Positions 50,201-63,896 of a stretch of 64,000 nucleotides of DNA are shown piece by piece. Position 1 is the stretch's first letter, and each line of letters opens with the position of its first letter. This stretch comes from Lingula anatina (Eukaryota > Brachiopoda > Lingulata > Lingulida > Lingulidae), in the NCBI RefSeq assembly GCF_001039355.2, contig NW_019775448.1, positions 10,810 through 74,809 on the forward strand. The letters run 5' to 3'. Under the pieces are notes generated by a model, which saw only the letters and a list, made by a program, of their open reading frames with translations, was not told where the DNA came from and did not search any database. A program made the translations under genes and the position numbers.

Positions 50201-50487
50201 AGATAATAGCTCTTATAGTTAGTTCTCTTTGTGCAAAAATAAAAATTACTACATGTATATTTGTTGGCAAATCCGAGCTTTTATTTGTGTGACATCTATA
50301 ATAATGTTTTTACTGACTAAACCACATAAAATAGACATTGTACAAGGATTATATTGCATGAAGTATGTGACTTGTAATGGCATACAAGTATCACATGGCT
50401 ATTTATCTCACCAAATTCACTTTTCATGTACCAAACAGTAATTTGTGACTTTGTGGGAAAATTTAAAACCAGACTGAAATGCCGCGA

Positions 50488-50541
50488 TGAGAATTACCTG
50501 TGACTGAGACGCCCCGCAAGGCCAGGTATAGGTAATTCTCA
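50488..50541. repeat. Short inverted repeat (hairpin) followed by a pentamer array
   Basis: TGAGAATTACCT (50488-50499) and AGGTAATTCTCA (50530-50541) are perfect 12-bp inverted repeats around a GC-rich 30-nt loop. A (CATAC)n array follows at 50561-50586. Possibly the remnant of a small foldback element; not a tRNA. Confidence 0.6.
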
Positions 50542-53335
50542 CCTTGCAGGACATCTCAGACATACCATACCATACCATACCATACCTATGACTGGCTGAT
50601 TGGCTCAAGTAAAGGACATCAATACATGAGTGCAGTTAATCTTAAAGTGGACCGAGATCTGTACCTGTCAACTGTCCTGAACTGGCCACTCAACATGGAC
50701 AACCCACTGAGGTGTCAAACTTAAAGTCTCTGAGCCAGGTATAGCTGGACAATAGTCAATGGTCAATACCTCAAACTGACCACCTGAATTTGCCTGGTTT
50801 AAAGCAGTATAAGGATTAAGGGATCTGACAGGCAGATTTAAAATGAATGAAATGGAGAATCTTACTTCAGGATTTATCACAGCTTAGCATACTTAACACT
50901 GGGACAAACAACTGCTGAAACCATTCATAGAATTATGTTTTTTCTCATCAACTAAACCTGACCAACCCTCAAAAGGTTCTTTATTCATTACTCAGTGATA
51001 TCATACCATGAACTAAAGCATTTACAAGGGTTAAATGTTTTGTTTATCCATGCATTGACCGACTTCATTAAAAAAATATGAAATAAAACATGTAAAGATG
51101 TGAGCTTTCCAGCTATGTGCTTCTCTGCAGAAGTTTAGTATTGGCATCACTGACCTGTTTTAGATTGTACAAACCTAAAAACATCTGCAGTAATTGTTCT
51201 AGTGAAATGGGCTGGAAATCCAACCATCAAACCAAATCCTGGCACTCAACTAGAAACAATATCCTCTCATTTCCGAAATTCTAAACAAAAGCTGTCAATA
51301 AGACATATCTGTGGGAATTGTGTCTGATAATTTTATTTCCCATGTCAACATTATTCTCTCCTTGTAAAATTACAGCCTTTTGTTATAATGTTAGGAATGA
51401 AGATTTAGACAAAACACTTAACAGATGGATCAGGGCACAGGCCAACCACAAGAGGGAAGAGAAGAAAGAAAAATTACAGGTCAAAATTTACTGCTTCGGA
51501 AACGAATCTCATTATAGGTTAAAGAGACAGAGGTTTTGAAAAACTATACAAGCAAAATTCAAAGCTTTTCATTTTTTTTGTTGTATTTTGTGATTGTTGT
51601 GCAATGATTTAATGTGACCGCCAGCATAACGTATCACACCAATGATCACAATAGATTAAATTAATAGTACACTGCCTAACAGCCTGGATTACCTGCACCT
51701 TGAGAAATCCTTTTTTGTTCAATTGTCGACTCAAAATTTGCCTCGTCAACAATCATGTCGGGCCACATCTCTCAATCATCCAAAAAACAAACATTAAAAT
51801 GACAGCTTTAGTGAAATCTTATGCCTCACCCTCAAAGGAGCTCCAGTTATTTGGCTGGGTTAAGTGTTCTTACTTTTTGTCCCTCCGGCATCTGTCCAGA
51901 ATTAAACTTAAGTTGCCCTCAATAATTTATCCCCCATAGGTAAATGTCACTCCATGGCAATATAAAACAATTGTTTAGATATCAGTATAATGAAAGATGT
52001 TTTGATTTAAAAACAGTTTAGGTGCGCCCATAAAATAGCTTTAAGACTGGCCACTATGGCAAGGGGGTGTGACCTTCCTCTGAAGTCATTGGTGGTCATT
52101 TTTGTTAAAACAGGTGACTTAGTTTGATGGTCAAGTATCCAAGTGGACCATACAAGTACAGGCAAGCATACCAGACCTGTCAACGCTCCCAAACTTATCA
52201 ATGGCTGTCCAAGTCATATTTCCTCTAGATCTCCAAAGACTTGGGATAAGCCACTGATCTCATGCTTTGACATTTAACAGGTAAACGAACAACAAGAGGA
52301 GAGATTTCTCAAATTTCACTATAGGCGTCTTCACCTTTTGTGCTACAGATGATAAAGTCATCTTAAGTTGGTTTGTGGGGAGCTTGTGATTTTACTGTGT
52401 CAAACTCTGTCATTGTCAATATTAATGCCATTCTAAAAGTTACTGGAGATGGATTGACCCATACATTCATTGGTAGGTTGAGAAATACATCACTCCATTT
52501 CAAACCCTGGTATTATCTTAGTCCTATATAACCAAAAATGACCAAAAATGTTACATACAGTGGTATGAGTCTAGTATCGATATCACAAATGACAATTTGC
52601 TCAATAGTAAAATGCATACATTTGCATAAATTAATTCCTTATAATTTTGATCAACTAATGAAGGGGATATCATCTCTTAGCAGTCACTGATGATCATAAA
52701 ACCACTTAGTACATATCTAACAATTGTCCTCTGGAGATTTATCAGCCATGAGCTTTGGGATACAGCCAAGACCTAACATCCATATGTGATGGTTGAAGTC
52801 ACTTCTACCATCACACATACATGCATAATTCAATGACTATTCTCTGCCCACAATGCCAGAGAAAAACCTCCAGGCACGAATTGGTCTGATGAACCGTCTT
52901 CATACCCACAATGACCAACCCCAACCCAAAGGTGACAAAGATGGTCCTTGTCATTTCTAACAGACATCACCACAAAAAATATCCATATATACGTTGGTCT
53001 CTAGGATATATGTCAAAGTAAAAATAAACTGCATCAAGCTATAAGTGAGCCAGAAATGTTACTTAATGATATGGACATTGCAGAAATGCTTCTTTCCACA
53101 TGGATATTCAGAGAGAAAAATAAAGAAAATACTGGGGGTGTGAAGGATGTGCCTTTAAGGGATTAAATGTAGAGTTAATACACCTATATCTTAACACCTG
53201 TGATGCCTGTCCCTTATGTTGCCCCTGAACCTATCAACACAAACAAAGGTGACCAATAGTGAAGGCAGCAGTGTGGTCAACAGACCACTTGAATGCTGCC
53301 TGGACACTGGCCGACCTGGGGACAGGAAACAGTAA

Positions 53336-53542
53336 GGTAATTACTCCATCTTTTCAAACAGGAAAAAAATGTGAATTTTACAGCTACTGCATTTCTTAGG
53401 TCATAATTTCTTTTTTAAAAGGCAGGCTACTCTATAGTTCTCTTCTATGCAACAAAAGCACAAAAAAATGCTACACAGAAATACAATTTTAGTGATTATG
53501 AAGTTTGATAATTTTTTCCCTTGAAAAGATGGAGTAAATACC
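53336..53542. mobile_element. MITE copy 1 with about 22-bp terminal inverted repeats
   Basis: Starts GGTAATTACTCCATCTTTTC and ends with its near reverse complement (TTGAAAAGATGGAGTAAATA). The interior shares several segments in order with 58155-58403: GTGAATTTTACAG, TACTGCATTT, GTCATAATTTC, CAGG-TACTCTA-AGTTCT. No coding capacity. Two dispersed copies with shared ends support a non-autonomous DNA transposon. Confidence 0.75.
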
Positions 53543-56500
53543 GTATGTCATCACCCCCTGGGCAAATACCTCCTAACCCCATCTGGGGGTTATAGTCAGT
53601 GTGTATACAGTGTCTCCTGTCATTAGCAGACAAGGCCTAGAGAGAGAGGGCCGATACTAATATTGAATTGGTGGAACAACAGGCAGGTTGACTTTGCCAT
53701 TAGCACATCCATAGACATAAACTAGGAGCTGATACTGATATTGAACAGGTGAATTGACCACTGGGCAGTGTCAATATCAGATGGCCACAGGACCAATGGT
53801 GGACAATGTAAGTTGCTGTGTCACACTGCAGTTTGGTTTGATTAGGAAAAGTTAAACTAATAGCTTTATTATGTTGTCAGTTTGCAGAGGTCACAAAAGT
53901 CAAATTTAGTTTGCCTTCGTTTGTTAGCAGTGCTCATTTCTCATGACTTTTTTCCTTCTAAATGGTGGCTCTAGTTTGTTCCATCTTTAGAGGTTAGCGA
54001 AAAAGACACCCATACTAATTTGGATTTATTTTCTACATGCAAAGATATTATGAAAAGAAAAAGTCCAGTGTTGAGGATGCCTTGAAGTCTATGTCAATTA
54101 ATGAACAAGAAATGCATATATAACTTTCAATTAAGATGATGCAGAACTGGTGGTGATGGAACAGTAAGTAGGAGAGAACTGTCTTTTCTTTTACTTTTTA
54201 CACTGGTCACATTGTAATTCACCATTCTAATACCCATGGGCACTGGTGTTACTGACACAATTTTACAATGCTAAGTTCTTTAATAGTATTTTAGGGATGT
54301 GTATTTTTTACTAACAAGCTATTCCTGCAGTCTGTGATGCTAACCCTGGCCATATATAATTTTATAATTTTGAAATTGACAATGACAGAAATGATTATTT
54401 CACATTACTAAAAGAGCTGTCCAAAGTAAAACTCGTAATAGGGCAAGGAACTGGCCACTGTTTTTGCTTTGGTTCAGAAAATTCTAGATACTGGTAGACC
54501 CTGGTGTTCTGAAGGGCTGAAGCTATTTATTAAAAAAAAAAAAAAAAAAAAACGGGTTCCTGTGATGTTTTCTTCTTTAAAATATCAACAACGAAAGAAG
54601 TCACTTTCACACAGAGATGGATCAGCTCTACACTGGTGGCATATTAGTAATCAGACTTTTTTATGTTGACAAATTACCATTACTACATTATTGTAACATT
54701 CAGAGTCAGTACACTCGAACTCTAACTCTACGTGTGTCCTATATGAACACATAACACTTAGTTACTGCCAATAACATTTCAAAATATGTCAAAATACATC
54801 AGAATCACTTATGATATGAGCAGTTTTCCAAAATAAGGTTCCTGAATTATCCACATAAAAAAGTCAGATTTCAGGTGCATGTATTTTAGGGAAACAAAAA
54901 CTTTAATATGAAAAATAACATTTTCTAAGTGACTAAAAAAAGTTACCTTAGACAGGTTTAATATCAAATGTAATATTTTTTTAACCACATATTCACTAAA
55001 TTAATAATAATAATAAAATGATAATAATAATAATGTGGAAAGTTGCAACAGAGGTCAACAGAACTCGATCAGAATAATACATGAAGCTGACAATATACCT
55101 CATATGTCTGCAAAACGTACTTCTATTAATAATTACTAAATACCAAGTCACTGAATATTTACACAGCTTATCTACTGTGTGTATCTATCTCATGCTGTTT
55201 GTGTTTTGGGTTAGCAATAAAGATAAAGACCAAACAAAAGCCATCTTAATGGGATTCCATAATGTCTAAGTGCAGACTACTCACACAGGAAGGTGTTAAG
55301 GTTGGCAGTTCCTTCCTAAATCTTACACAATTTCACTGACATGATTAGCACATATTAATGCTGGGCTTCCTTATTGGCAGTTTTTTTTTAAGCCAAAAGA
55401 CATTGTGGTTTGAGCAGCAGAGATAGAACACAAAGTGAATGGCATCTGATTTAGATTCACAGTAAGCTGACATGCTGAAAATTACTTTCAATGACACTGA
55501 ATAATGCACATTAAGAGAGGTTCTAATGATCAAGTAGTAAGTTTATCAGATTAGTCATGGTTTTAATTTCCACAAAAAATCTATTTCCAAAAACATATGA
55601 GTTAATTTAAACTTGTTTTCTAACATTACAAGAAGAATACTTGGAGACCAAATGAAGCAGCATCATGGTGTGAGTGGAATAATTTTTTTTTAATTAAAAG
55701 AAGATACAACATATGTGCTTATTTCCTCATTTTATTTATCTTATCTCAATAATCACTTAAGATGACATCACTGTCTATCAAGGAATTATGAATTGACACA
55801 AAGATAATGTATACTGTGGTATGATATTGAAAAGGGTAAAAAAACTACGTTCATTTCCACTAGTCCTATCAAGTATCCAATTAGAAACATCGCCGTGTAT
55901 AATCTACTAATTCCCCGATATGTAACAAAGGATTTTTATCTTTCATCTGGGAAATGTTCAGCTGTGGTGAGGAGTTGTCAAAGATAACACGTAATAAAAT
56001 CTGTTCCTTTACATTCATCAATAAGCATGATTAGAATCTCTGAGTTCTACACCAGGGGGCAGTGCAAAAAAAAAAGTGAAAGTTAGCAGCAATGAACTTA
56101 CAGGCAAAAAATTTTTACTTTCATTGAAATCGATTGAAGTCCACTAAATAACAGCATCTGTCTTCTTAACCATCGGCAGGTTATTCAAAATCACAACGTG
56201 AAAATGACAATAATCTACTTGTTTTTTTTTTTAGACTTATTATTAGTACCATCATTAATTAGCTGTAGATGTGAGTACAGCAAAATTTAACAAATCATCC
56301 CCATTTCTTACTTAGAATGCAACAGGCCCAATATCTGGACTTGGGGGTTTCTCTAACTGATCTATGAAGGGAAATTTTCCACAGACTGAGTCAAAGCCTG
56401 AGTCCATGTTAAGACCCTAGTGTATAATTTGAGCAACAATATTGTGACCACCAGCATATCTGTATTGTTTGCAATTGTCTGATATATGATATCCATAACA

Positions 56501-58154
56501 TAAGTGGAGAGTATTATAACAAAGACATCAACTGGAACAGAGGGAAGTTACCAAAATGAGCAGTGCAACAAGTGTGGAGATGTTCCCATTGTCAGCATAC
56601 AATGCATCAAAGCAGGACATAGCAGGGATCATCTGCAGACAGGATAGCTAGCTCAAATGATGAATTAGCCATCTAAATAATTTGAAATAATTGTAGTTTG
56701 GAAGTGATCTATAGGTCAAGGGTTTAGTCAATCTTAATTTTAGGAAAAGAGCTGTTATTGTGGTTATGATTCTGAAGATAAATTGGTCTCTTTTCTGTAT
56801 ATCATGGTATGCTTATTTTCATAGGTTGTGATAAACAGTACATTTGTTACAAAGCACAAAAGTTTAGAGGGAGACAATCCCCAATTTACAATTTAAATAG
56901 CCAGATCATCATTGTCAAATGCTGCTGTTGCGTGCAGGAATTTTATTTCAGTGCAAGTCTGAGCATCTTGAGAAATGGCTTTCAGTTCTTCCATTCACTT
57001 CAGCCAGTCACATTAGTTTCTTTTCTTCTTCTTCTAAAGAACTCAGCTTCGTTGTGATAAGAGTACAAAATAATTCAACTGGACAAGATATCTCATTTAA
57101 GGAAACTAGATTATGGCTTTGTTTCTTCAGGCAAGCTTTGTTTAAGTATATATGCAACATGTAAACCTTTTTCAAATTACACAAAATCACTACTTCTTGT
57201 ATTCAATAGCAAAAATTAATGAATCACAAGTTATTGAATCAAATATAAAAAATCTTCTGAATGTAGTTGTGACTTGTTCAGTGAACCTCACTCAAAGCCC
57301 AATTGCTCTTTTTCACTACATTACTTAACTATGTTAGATAAAAAGTAACAGTAAAAGTACAACAGAACAGCTAGCTCAACCATCAAAAGATCCAAGCCAG
57401 GTAATTAATTTGATTTTTCTCACATAAATTGCTTGTCAAGCATGAAGTACAGTAAAACCCTTGCTCTGGCGCCCAATGTCAGCATCAGTCAGACAAATAA
57501 ATGGTGTTTTTTTTTCTGACTGATCATACCGTTTCAAGTGGTTGCATATACATGTCCAAGTACAAAAACCAGTTACTTCAATAAAAAATTCTCATTTATA
57601 TGCTCTTGAATAATTTCAACATGACAGGCATTACTTCAAGAGTGTTTTTGCTGATTTGTGTTCTCGTTTTTTTCCTAGTTAATCAATACAACACATCCTT
57701 CGGTAAATCCTTGTAAAACCACAGTAAAAGCACCTGAGCGACTACTGCCATGTTAAGGCACAGGATGTCATTAAAAACTGCCTTCTTTTGAACCGGAGAG
57801 TAATGGCACAGGGAAAGCTTCCACTCTGTAATTTCTCCTTTTCTCTTAGATGCTAGGCTGTAATGGTTATTACCAAAGGTGCTCCCTAAAGTCACTAAAC
57901 ACATCAACCCCACATTACCATAAATGAAAATGAAGTTTGGCAGTTAATAAAATAACGGAGTATACCTGGTCCTGGAGGAATGCCTTTCTTCCGTTTATAA
58001 TTTGTTTTGTAATCAGACAGATGAAAGTAGTCAACACACTGTGTCCTGCAGTTGCATGACTTGGACCATCAACGATGTACATGTTGGGGGAGATGGGGGG
58101 GGGGGGGGGGGGGGAGTGAGAGAGAGAGAGGCACTGGATGTGCGTGTATATTAC

Positions 58155-58403
58155 AGTAATAACTCCATCTTTTCAATGGGTGAAATTTGTGAATTTTACA
58201 GATACTGCATTTTTAAAGTCATAATTTCCCAAAATAGCATTCGTATTGCGTGATAGCAACAAAATTGAAAAGCAGGATACTCTACAGTTCTATTATTTAC
58301 AGTAAAAGCACTACAAATATACTCATTAATTTTTATGACTCTTGGATGATGAATTTGAAAGACTGATCATTTTTGTCCATTGAAAAGATGGAGTCATTAC
58401 CTT
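58155..58403. mobile_element. MITE copy 2, related to 53336-53542
   Basis: Starts AGTAATAACTCCATCTTTTC and ends TTGAAAAGATGGAGTCATTA, giving terminal inverted repeats of about 22 bp. It is about 40 bp longer than copy 1, with an insertion after the GTCATAATTTCCC segment. A poly-G and (AG)n tract lies just upstream (58087-58130). Confidence 0.75.
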
Positions 58404-60464
58404 AAGTCTCCTTTGGCCTAGAGCCCTGGGGTTTTTTCACTTTGTTATTAAGCCCAGTTGTCTTTAACTTTCGAAAATTTCACAGAAAATGTTATGGATA
58501 AATATGTCAAGTAAATAATGTTCCGATTGCTTTCTTGCTGACATTTTCAAGAGATATCATGGAGAAAAAGTCTTTAGTGAGTTTTTTTTATTACTTATTC
58601 AGTTCAATCAACAAACAGCCTTGTGAAAATTTTCAAATATTTACACAGAGAATAAAAACATACTACAAATGGACTAAACCAAAAGGTAAACCAGTCATCT
58701 TCAAAATGTCTAAAAAAAAGGGCTGGGTTTATTTACAGGATAAACTGAAACATCTGTGGTGGCTGATTCAGAATTTCTGTAAAGCATCCAGGAAGACTTT
58801 TCCTCTCCACATACCTACAACCAACTAATCAACTGCGTCTGAAAAATGCTTCAGTTCTGGGTAATTTAAATGATCGATGCACAGTCTTAGAATACTTCCT
58901 AATAGTGGGAATGAATGCTGGAAGAGTTTTCTCTGTCTGTTCATTCATGGCCAAAGCACGTCAGCTTGAGAAAAAAAACGTGTATTATGTCCTCATTAGT
59001 TTAGTGAAAGCTGTCTGGAATTCCTGGCCCCTACTACATGTACTAGTACTATGAACTATTTCCCCCACAAGCCAAAAGATAAGTTGCCAAAGAAATTCAC
59101 TGTTCATAACCAGTGTTCCTGGAAATACATCTGTTTTCAACTTTTTCCTAACAATATTAAATGTATCTAAGAGATAAAACATAATTCATCATTTGTTCTA
59201 ATCAATTTTGACACATACATGTAAATGCTATTTCATTATTAGTGAAGCTGTTAATACAAAAGTTGGTGAGCTGGGGGTAGATCTTATTATTATTTTCACA
59301 ATTACTCAGAACTACGAAGGCATTCCATAATCAACTAAGTTAAAACACCAAGTCAAACATGGCCAGCTTTATTGAGGTACTATGTACATGTACTGCAGTA
59401 GTATATTAGGTAATTGATAACATCTATTTGAATTGACTACAGGTAATCAAATTTAGTGAGCAGGAGATTACAATCTCAGGTAGGCTACTTAGGTACTGGT
59501 AATGGTCAATTTACTGACTTTAAAAGGGTCCGTCTGTTCTTTATGATGATAGAGTGATAGTTGTCTCTATAGGGTAGTTAAACATCTGTTGATTTCATAA
59601 AGACTGCATCTGATAAACTGATGCAAAGATGTACATTAGAATTCAGTGTAAAGTTGGTATGCCAGTGTAATTGTTTTAGAGATAAAGGTTCAGCATCATG
59701 TCAGTTGTAAAAGATTTTATATTATGGATATAAAAGTGACCACAGAAGCTCTATCAAAAAACAGTGTATATTAACTGATAAGTAATTTACAAAATGAAAA
59801 AAAAATATGTCAGTTGAAATAATAAATTTCAGAAGATATATATATATGTAAAGAGCACGGTCAGCTCACAGCTCCTATCCTCCAATTGAAAAGCAGCTTG
59901 CATGAACTGATTTCTGGCATAACCGAGCTATTTCGAACAATAAATAAGGTGAAGAGAATTCTGCCTCTTGACTACCTGTAGGCGTTTTCTCCTAATGAAA
60001 TAGCGGCACCCTTGTATATTGGAATTTGCTTGTTATGAATTATTAAGAACTTTCCTTAAGAGCAACAACAGGAAAGAGTTAATTAAACCTACCATGTTTG
60101 GTAATAGCTAGTAATGATTTATTTCAACCCTGTTCTAAGATCAAAGGTTTCTGCCATGCTTAGTCCAAATGCACTGTCACTAGAGTGCACTTGACCAGGA
60201 GTTTTAGATGATAAATTTTCCAGGGATTTTTTGTTTACACTGGTTGTTTTCTGATTTGTTGAATTATATATTGATACTTTACCTACATGTAAGGTAAGAC
60301 ATAGGTAAGTTTTTATCATTCAATACATTTCAATCAGTACATAGCAATGTTCAAAAGAAAATGATATTTGATGAAGGAAATTAAGTAACGGACTTCGATC
60401 ATCAAGACTTGGCATTGTATACTCACAATTCAAATGGGAGTCGGATCCAATATCCGTACTGATC

Positions 60465-60630
60465 TATGGGACCACTAGGTCAGTTGGTTATGAATAGCCT
60501 GCAACTGTAAGTTCAAACCCTATTGAAATATACCGGCATGGGTAATTTACTGGCTCTTCATTAGTTTCTATTATACAACACAAGTTTTTGCAGCCAGTGC
60601 GGGTTTTCCTGAGTACTAACATAGACTTAT
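60465..60630 (+). mobile_element. tRNA-derived SINE-like sequence
   Basis: TAGGTCAGTTGG (from about 60476) resembles a pol III box A, and AGTTCAAACCC (60510-60520) resembles box B, at normal tRNA spacing. The following part contains GCGGGTTTTCCTGAGTACT, reminiscent of invertebrate SINE bodies. It does not fold as a functional tRNA. Only one copy is in the window, so the call is tentative. Confidence 0.4.
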
Positions 60631-63600
60631 TTATATTCGATTAGCCTGTGTAGAAGATCTTACATCAATAATTCATCTGCAAATTGAAAATCACAGAAAT
60701 GATTATTTCAAGATATTACAAAAGCTGTCCATTGTGAGCATAAATGTCCTCAAGGGCCCTTTTCTATCCACAATGAGCAGTGAACTGTTAGAAAAGAGCA
60801 ATCTCCATTGGGATTCAACTTCTTAAAACCAATATGTTTGATGCTATCTAAATCATGATTATCATCTGTTTTAAAATCAACTTCAATTATTGAATTGCAC
60901 AATCTCATATATCTAATAAGCCGTTTTAACCACAGGGGATGGAGGGGGAGAGGGAAGGGGGGGGAGGAAAAAACTTGCTGCCAGAACCAATGAAGATGAC
61001 GGCATGGAAATCTTATCGATGCTTAAAGAGTTCATTGGTTTGGAATCTATTACAGCAATTAACCACCATGTGGGCTGTATCTGTCCTGAACATATTGTGC
61101 ATGGCAGAGGGATATTATGTCACTGCTTTGTGTCTTGAGTTTCAAGGGAATTAATGAGCAGACCCCTCCGATGGACTGACAAACCAGGAATAGAGCTGCA
61201 CTAATTGTAATAACAATACCACATGGCAGCCATGATGTCTGTGTCAGATATGAAATGTCATCAAATTTCTAATAATGATCCATCAAATTATGGAGATATT
61301 AATATGAGCAAGCGTGGCAGTGAATATGTTTTAAAGTGGGCTCTTGAGAGAGATGCTTAAAGTTTGTTACAAAATACTGAAGTACATATTCTAAGCGTAT
61401 ATTAAGAGCTGAGAGGACTCAGGTGAGTTAATAAAAGTGGCCGCTCTGTGCCGTAACACTGTATCAGTAAAGAGGCTTACATCAGGCCACTGGCAGACAA
61501 TAGCAATTTAAGAAATAAGCATCAATGCTGTGGCAGGGTTTTGTATTATATTAAGTGTTTTGCCTATGGGAATGGTCAGATAGCATCTCCATGCAGGTGC
61601 CATTATATGTAATGGTGCATGATTCCATTGTCTGATTACATAATAGAACATCCTCACCCTGCTGCATTTTAAAATTGCGTCTTCTCACTAGTATTGTGTG
61701 CGCGTGTGAACTGGGTGCATTTATGAATATCACATGGGATCTAATAATGAGACTTAATAGTCCATAACTAGAGACATTTTGTTGAACAGCTTCCCCTCAG
61801 TGGCAAGCTCTGTGCTGAAAGTTGGGGATACAAGTCAGGTAGGAAAACTTCTGAATTTTTTTTTTTTTTTGGGGTTGTTTGTATCATTTTAGGGATAGTT
61901 AAGGGAATTCTGATATTATTTCTGACCAAATATATTTGCAGGACACTGTTCCATGTAATTTCATTATTTTTGAAGTCAATGAACACTGAAATAACTGGCA
62001 AATTTTGCAACAGAAAAGGTCTCGGCAATGCTAACTAATGAATCAAAAGAAAGGGGCTATGTATATCCCAGAGACGGTATAGTTTGCACTATTTTTCAAT
62101 AATCTACTGGTGTACTGCAATATAATTTTTGTCATTGGCATTAAAATGAAGACATCTGCAAAAATGTGAAATTTCATATTCATATTACAGGTATATTGTT
62201 GATTCACTTCTAAAACATCCATCGCGCTGTATATCCCCCCTCACCAATGATGTTAATATAATGACAGCCTGGCAAGAGGGAAAGCTAACAACACAGTATA
62301 ATAACTATACACACTCCTCTCTCACTGGGCTGTTGCTTCAAACAACACAGAGACAAAACTCCCCAATATTTTGATATCACCCATATTGAATTATGGGCAA
62401 CCAGCAGGCGATTATCAATAGAAAAACAGAACTGATTGGTGCTGATTATTGACCAGTGTTTTGTGTTCACGGAGTCGCTGCTTGTTCTCAAAACTTGTAG
62501 GTATCAGGGTAAGGTCTGTTAAGTTTCCTCAGGGGTCAGCATATACAGAGAGCAAGGGTCCCTGGTAGATGGTTTCATTGAAGAAGGTCAGTGCTGAGCA
62601 TACATACATGATCTTATTGTAAAAATGAAATATAATACACTCCCAAGTCGTTGGCTTTGACTTTTGTTCCATCAGCACACTGTACGTTTGCTATGTTAAA
62701 ATAAGTTGACCGGGCAAATTTTCTTGCTTCTCCGCGCTAATTATTTTCACATGACATTAGCCCTTCTATCCCAATAACTTTTCATTGCCTCCCTTATTAA
62801 AACAAAAATATTATGGGAAAATGCTATCAATTCCAGCCCACTGACACTCCTGTGGGACGACTCTAAAACTGCTCTAGGAAAGCTGATGAGTTTTTTCATC
62901 TCTAAATTTCCAGAAAAGGCAACTAGCAGAAACTAATGTGGCCTTCTCGACTTTTTTCAAAGGGGGGAAACATTTCAGAATTTCTCCTCAATTATTTATT
63001 TATAAAAAGTGAAATATAACCTACTATATGAAAGTAATCAAGTGAAACAAACAAAACAGAATTCAAGATCACCTAAAGTTTTCACATTCTGCAAAAATAC
63101 TTCACAAATAACAGACTGTGTAAAATTTTCCTCACTTCCCTCTGTGCCTCCCCAAGAAATTTTGCACACCATCAAAATACAGATCCTCCCAAAATATATA
63201 AGTTTCAAAAAGCCAAACCATCTGGGAGTGATAACACATCAAGAGAGTTGAAGAAAGGGAAAAAAGTGTGCCATAACTTGGTAGGTAAAATTAAAAGTTG
63301 AAGAGAATCATGTACTAGTATGCTCTTCATTAATAATCAAATCAGATGTAAAATTTTATTTCTAAACCACCAAGCAAGAACCACAGCTTCTTGGATGGAA
63401 TGTTAGCAGAACAAAATACTGGGTGTTTTCCCAGTGCCATGTCAATGTTTTAAATATCTGATGTCAGCCTAGGTAAAATTCTCGAAGTTTTTGAAGGGGT
63501 TGGGTACAGTTTTACTGGTAATACAACTGACTAACACTGGTGTTAGTTGTTTGAAAAAAATTCAAACCATGTCGTTCAGAATGTGAATGGCATTCTAGCA

Positions 63601-63896
63601 TTTCTTAAAACCAAGAGAGAAAATTGTTAGGTACACCTATAAACTATGTACGTCAATGCCAATTCCTACAACCGCAGTTTTAAGCAGTAATATTGATATT
63701 TATGGTTCTACTATCCTATTACTGTTTACAATTCACAGCATGCTTTATGATAAAAATAGATATCAAAGCACTCAAAGAACACAAGCCAGTAAGGCAAATT
63801 GATCTCTACTTTCAGTGGTGTTAAAAAAATTGCGGTTTTAGTGTTAAAAATATGTGGTTAATCATTTATTTAAGTGATGAATCTTTTTCTTTTCAG

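Larger units (their letters stand above)
46165..63896. other. Long non-coding region, no recognisable gene
   Basis: Nearly 18 kb without an exon I can support on either strand. It should be YIPF5 intron or intergenic DNA, and possibly an intron or regulatory flank of a gene starting near 63.9 kb. It holds several G-runs (49682-49725, 58087-58113, 60938-60967), two related MITEs, a SINE-like sequence and a hairpin. Some stretches (46640-46860, 48660-48900, 60980-61350, 62200-62560) have higher complexity and homeobox- or octamer-like words (ATGCAAAT at 48811), as in conserved enhancers. Short open frames here have no recognisable domains. Confidence 0.5.

Noticed and set aside
58535-58828. A 97-codon plus-strand frame rich in Lys, Phe and Trp
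   Set aside because: No similarity to a known domain and no neighbouring exon; consistent with chance.
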